Assembly: GCA_020216895.1 (NCBI GenBank)
Contig: JAIWOM010000061.1
Location: 1 to 7,979, forward strand
Direction: 5' to 3'
Origin: Microcella sp.
GTDB taxonomy: Bacteria > Actinomycetota > Actinomycetes > Actinomycetales > Microbacteriaceae
DNA length: 7,979 nt
Shown here: positions 6,496 through 7,979 of the stretch, piece after piece
How the letters are laid out: the number at the start of each line of letters is the position of its first letter
Position numbering within the stretch: position 1 is the first letter of the stretch
Notes under the pieces: model-generated
Database searches by the model: none
The model's input: the letters and a program-made list of their open reading frames with translations, nothing else
What the model was told of the DNA's origin: nothing
Made by a program: the position numbers and the translations under genes

Positions 6496-6517
6496 ACTCG
6501 GCGGCTACTCGGCCGCT
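6496..6517. repeat. Two-copy 11-bp tandem repeat upstream of the methyltransferase gene
   Basis: actcggcggct (6496-6506) is followed directly by actcggccgct (6507-6517), with one mismatch. The period equals about one helical turn, and the pair lies 75 bp before the downstream ATG. This could be a regulatory site or chance in GC-rich DNA. Confidence 0.4.
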
Positions 6518-6591
6518 ACCCTGCAGCTGATCGACGGCGACACTGCGGATCCGCGCCGGGCACTCACGCCTGCCGCCGGTTGGAGGCCACG

Positions 6592-7530
6592 ATGACGCCG
6601 ACCACTCCGCTCGCGCTGCCCGACGGCCCGATGCTGCTCACCGACGGCGGCCTCGAGACGACCCTGATCTTCCACGAGGGCCTCGACCTGCCCGCGTTCG
6701 CCGCCTTCCCGCTGCTGGCGAGCGAGCCCGGCCGCGACGCTCTGCGCCGCTACTACCGGGCCTACCTCGCCATCGCCCGCCGGAACGGCCTGGGCATCAT
6801 TCTCGAGACCGCGACCTGGCGGGCGAGCGCCGACTGGGGTGCCCTGCTCGGGTACGACGCGGCCGCGCTGCGCGACATCACCGTCGCCGCCGTCGACCTG
6901 CTGCGCGAACTGCGCGACGCCGAGGCGGAACCCAGCACGGTGCTGATCAGCGGCTGCGTCGGGCCCCGCGGCGACGGCTACTCGGCAGATCTGCGGATGA
7001 CCCCCGATGAGGCCGCCGCCTACCACCACGCGCAGATCGCCACGCTGGCCGCGGCCGGCGTCGACCTCGTGTCGGCGCACACCATCACGCACGTCGAGGA
7101 GGCGATCGGCATCGTGCGGGCCGGCGCCTCGGTCGACGTGGCAACGGTGATGTCGTTCACGGTGGAGGTCGACGGCCGACTGCCGAGCGGTCAGCCCCTC
7201 ACCGAGGCGATTCTGCAGCTGGACGACGCGACGGATGCCGGCGCCCTGCACCTGATGGTGAACTGCGCGCACCCCACCCACCTGGAGGCCGCGCTCGACC
7301 CCACGTCGCCCGCGCTCGCTCGGTTGCGGGGCTTCCGCGCCAACGCATCGACGATGAGCCACGCCGAACTCGACGAGGCGGAGGCCCTCGACGCGGGAGA
7401 CCCGCACGACCTCGCGCAGCGCGTCGCCGCCCTCACCGCGACGCTGCCGGCGCTGACCGTGCTCGGGGGGTGCTGCGGCACCGACGACCGCCACATCGCC
7501 GCGATCGCTGCGGCGTGCGCCCCGCGATAG
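6592..7530 (+). CDS. Homocysteine S-methyltransferase family protein
   Basis: The product has 312 residues, the usual length for this family (E. coli MmuM is similar). The family makes methionine by moving a methyl group from S-methylmethionine or S-adenosylmethionine to homocysteine, using a zinc-bound thiolate in a TIM barrel. The three zinc-ligand cysteines are present: Cys225 in VNCAHP, and Cys294 and Cys295 in GGCCGTDDRHI. The barrel start reads LLTDGGLETTLIFHEGLDLP, typical of a branch of the family whose substrates are less well tested than those of MmuM, so the exact methyl donor and acceptor are open. The ATG at 6592 is preferred because GGAGG at 6582-6586 lies five bases before it; longer in-frame upstream sequence is Arg/Gly-rich and unlike the family. 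It stands alone, divergent from the sigma operon, with no other methionine gene visible. Confidence 0.9.
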   Translation: MTPTTPLALPDGPMLLTDGGLETTLIFHEGLDLPAFAAFPLLASEPGRDALRRYYRAYLAIARRNGLGIILETATWRASADWGALLGYDAAALRDITVAAVDLLRELRDAEAEPSTVLISGCVGPRGDGYSADLRMTPDEAAAYHHAQIATLAAAGVDLVSAHTITHVEEAIGIVRAGASVDVATVMSFTVEVDGRLPSGQPLTEAILQLDDATDAGALHLMVNCAHPTHLEAALDPTSPALARLRGFRANASTMSHAELDEAEALDAGDPHDLAQRVAALTATLPALTVLGGCCGTDDRHIAAIAAACAPR

Positions 7531-7552
7531 GGCGGACGCGGTGCCCGCGCGT

Positions 7553-7578
7553 TGACCGGCGGTCACGACACCCGGTCA
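7553..7578. promoter_or_regulatory. Palindrome TGACCG-g-CGGTCA plus an extra half-site
   Basis: tgaccg (7553-7558) and cggtca (7560-7565) form a perfect 13-bp palindrome with one central base. A third copy of the half-site, cggtca, lies at 7573-7578 after seven bases. The sites fall in the 124-bp gap between the methyltransferase stop and the NERD gene, about 77-102 bp before its start. They could be an operator for the NERD gene; no matching regulator is in the window. Confidence 0.35.
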
Positions 7579-7654
7579 GGGGGTAACACTGCGTGAGCAT
7601 CCCTCGCCAGAATGGGGTGAGGCGCGTGCCCGAGCACGCCGTGCAAGGGGGATC

Positions 7655-7979
7655 GTGGGACAGGCAGGCGCATCAGCCGGCGTCGAGGCGCGTCGCCAGA
7701 GCGCACTGGCGACCGAACTCGACAGGCGCGCCGCCGAAGCGCGCGCAGCGGCTGAACGGTGGATGATCGCCCACCGCACCGAGCGGCAGGTGGCCGGCAC
7801 GCTCGCGCCGCTGACCGCGTGCGGCTACACGTTCTTGCACGACCGCGGCTGGCCGGGCGCGCGGCGCGGCAGCCGCAGCCAGATCGACCACGTGCTCGTC
7901 GGGCCGGGCGGCGTGTTCATCGTCGACACCAAGCGCTGGCGCGACGTGACCGTGGCGGGAGGCCGCATCTTCCGCGGGC
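7655..7979 (+). CDS. NERD-domain (nuclease-related) protein, 5' part only
   Basis: The frame runs from a GTG at 7655 to the window edge and gives 108 residues. Residues 10-45 are a charged, Ala/Arg/Glu-rich helix that could form a coiled coil. The NERD domain begins at about residue 43 (ERQVAGTLAPL) and shows its hallmarks: YTFLHDR, SQIDHVLVGPGGVFIVDTKRW with Asp78, Asp91 and Lys93, matching the D...(D/E)xK pattern of nuclease-like folds. NERD proteins are predicted DNA-processing nucleases; some also carry helicase or zinc-ribbon domains, and the missing C-terminus would decide that here. The GTG start is supported by AAGGGGG at 7645-7651 three bases before it; no ATG lies in frame nearby except residue 37, which is inside the helix. 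Whether it is in an operon with downstream genes cannot be seen. Confidence 0.87.
   Translation, partial: MGQAGASAGVEARRQSALATELDRRAAEARAAAERWMIAHRTERQVAGTLAPLTACGYTFLHDRGWPGARRGSRSQIDHVLVGPGGVFIVDTKRWRDVTVAGGRIFRG

Noticed and set aside
6430..6591. An N-terminal extension of the methyltransferase from an ATG at 6430
   Set aside because: The added residues are Arg/Gly-rich and unlike the family, and a good GGAGG site lies just before the ATG at 6592.
7584..7613. A promoter for the NERD gene with -10 CAGAAT at 7608-7613
   Set aside because: The matching -35 position reads AACACT, which does not resemble a known box, so the call is not supportable.
1..7979. CRISPR array, insertion sequence, phage or toxin-antitoxin module
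   Set aside because: No regularly spaced direct repeats, transposase or integrase motifs, terminal inverted repeats, or small paired toxin and antitoxin genes were seen.

Overview
This is a very GC-rich window (about 70% G+C by eye). GC-ending codons dominate, two of the chosen starts are GTG, and the protein families are typical of high-GC Actinomycetota. The overall style (an ECF sigma factor with a membrane partner, an EntS-like MFS exporter, a NYN-LOTUS protein, frequent GGATGC words) suggests a member of the Microbacteriaceae. That placement is an inference from composition and gene style, because the window has no rRNA or marker gene.

Layout: (1) positions 3-650, plus strand, hold the 3' part of an extended-SDR NAD-dependent epimerase/dehydratase that enters from outside. 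(2) 617-1381, minus strand, encodes a six-helix voltage-gated-type potassium channel whose 3' end overlaps the epimerase gene tail to tail by 34 bp. (3) An 88-bp divergent intergenic region leads into a plus-strand run: a short-chain dehydrogenase of the retinol dehydrogenase/WW-domain oxidoreductase-like type (1470-2417), an MFS exporter of the EntS/MFS_3 type 28 bp later (2446-3759), and a NYN-domain protein with a C-terminal LOTUS/OST-HTH domain (3836-4780). (4) A perfect 20-bp hairpin (4805-4849) separates this run from a convergent minus-strand operon. That operon is an ECF sigma factor (5783-6376) followed one base later by a single-pass membrane protein with a Thr/Asp-rich exterior (4861-5781), probably its anti-sigma factor or signal sensor. 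(5) A 215-bp divergent region carries the best promoter in the window, TTGGCG-17-TAGCCT reading into the sigma gene. Its -35 box lies inside an inverted repeat and its predicted transcript is leaderless or nearly so. (6) 6592-7530, plus strand, encodes a homocysteine S-methyltransferase-family enzyme. (7) 7655 to the end holds the start of a NERD-domain (nuclease-related) protein cut by the window edge.

I see no rRNA, tRNA, CRISPR array, insertion sequence or attachment site. Most of the window looks like ordinary chromosomal housekeeping and accessory content. The parts most worth a second look are the sigma/anti-sigma-like pair (promoter, palindrome and Cys-bracketed repeat ectodomain) and the NYN-LOTUS protein. 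I do not see convincing evidence of a wholly new multi-gene system.
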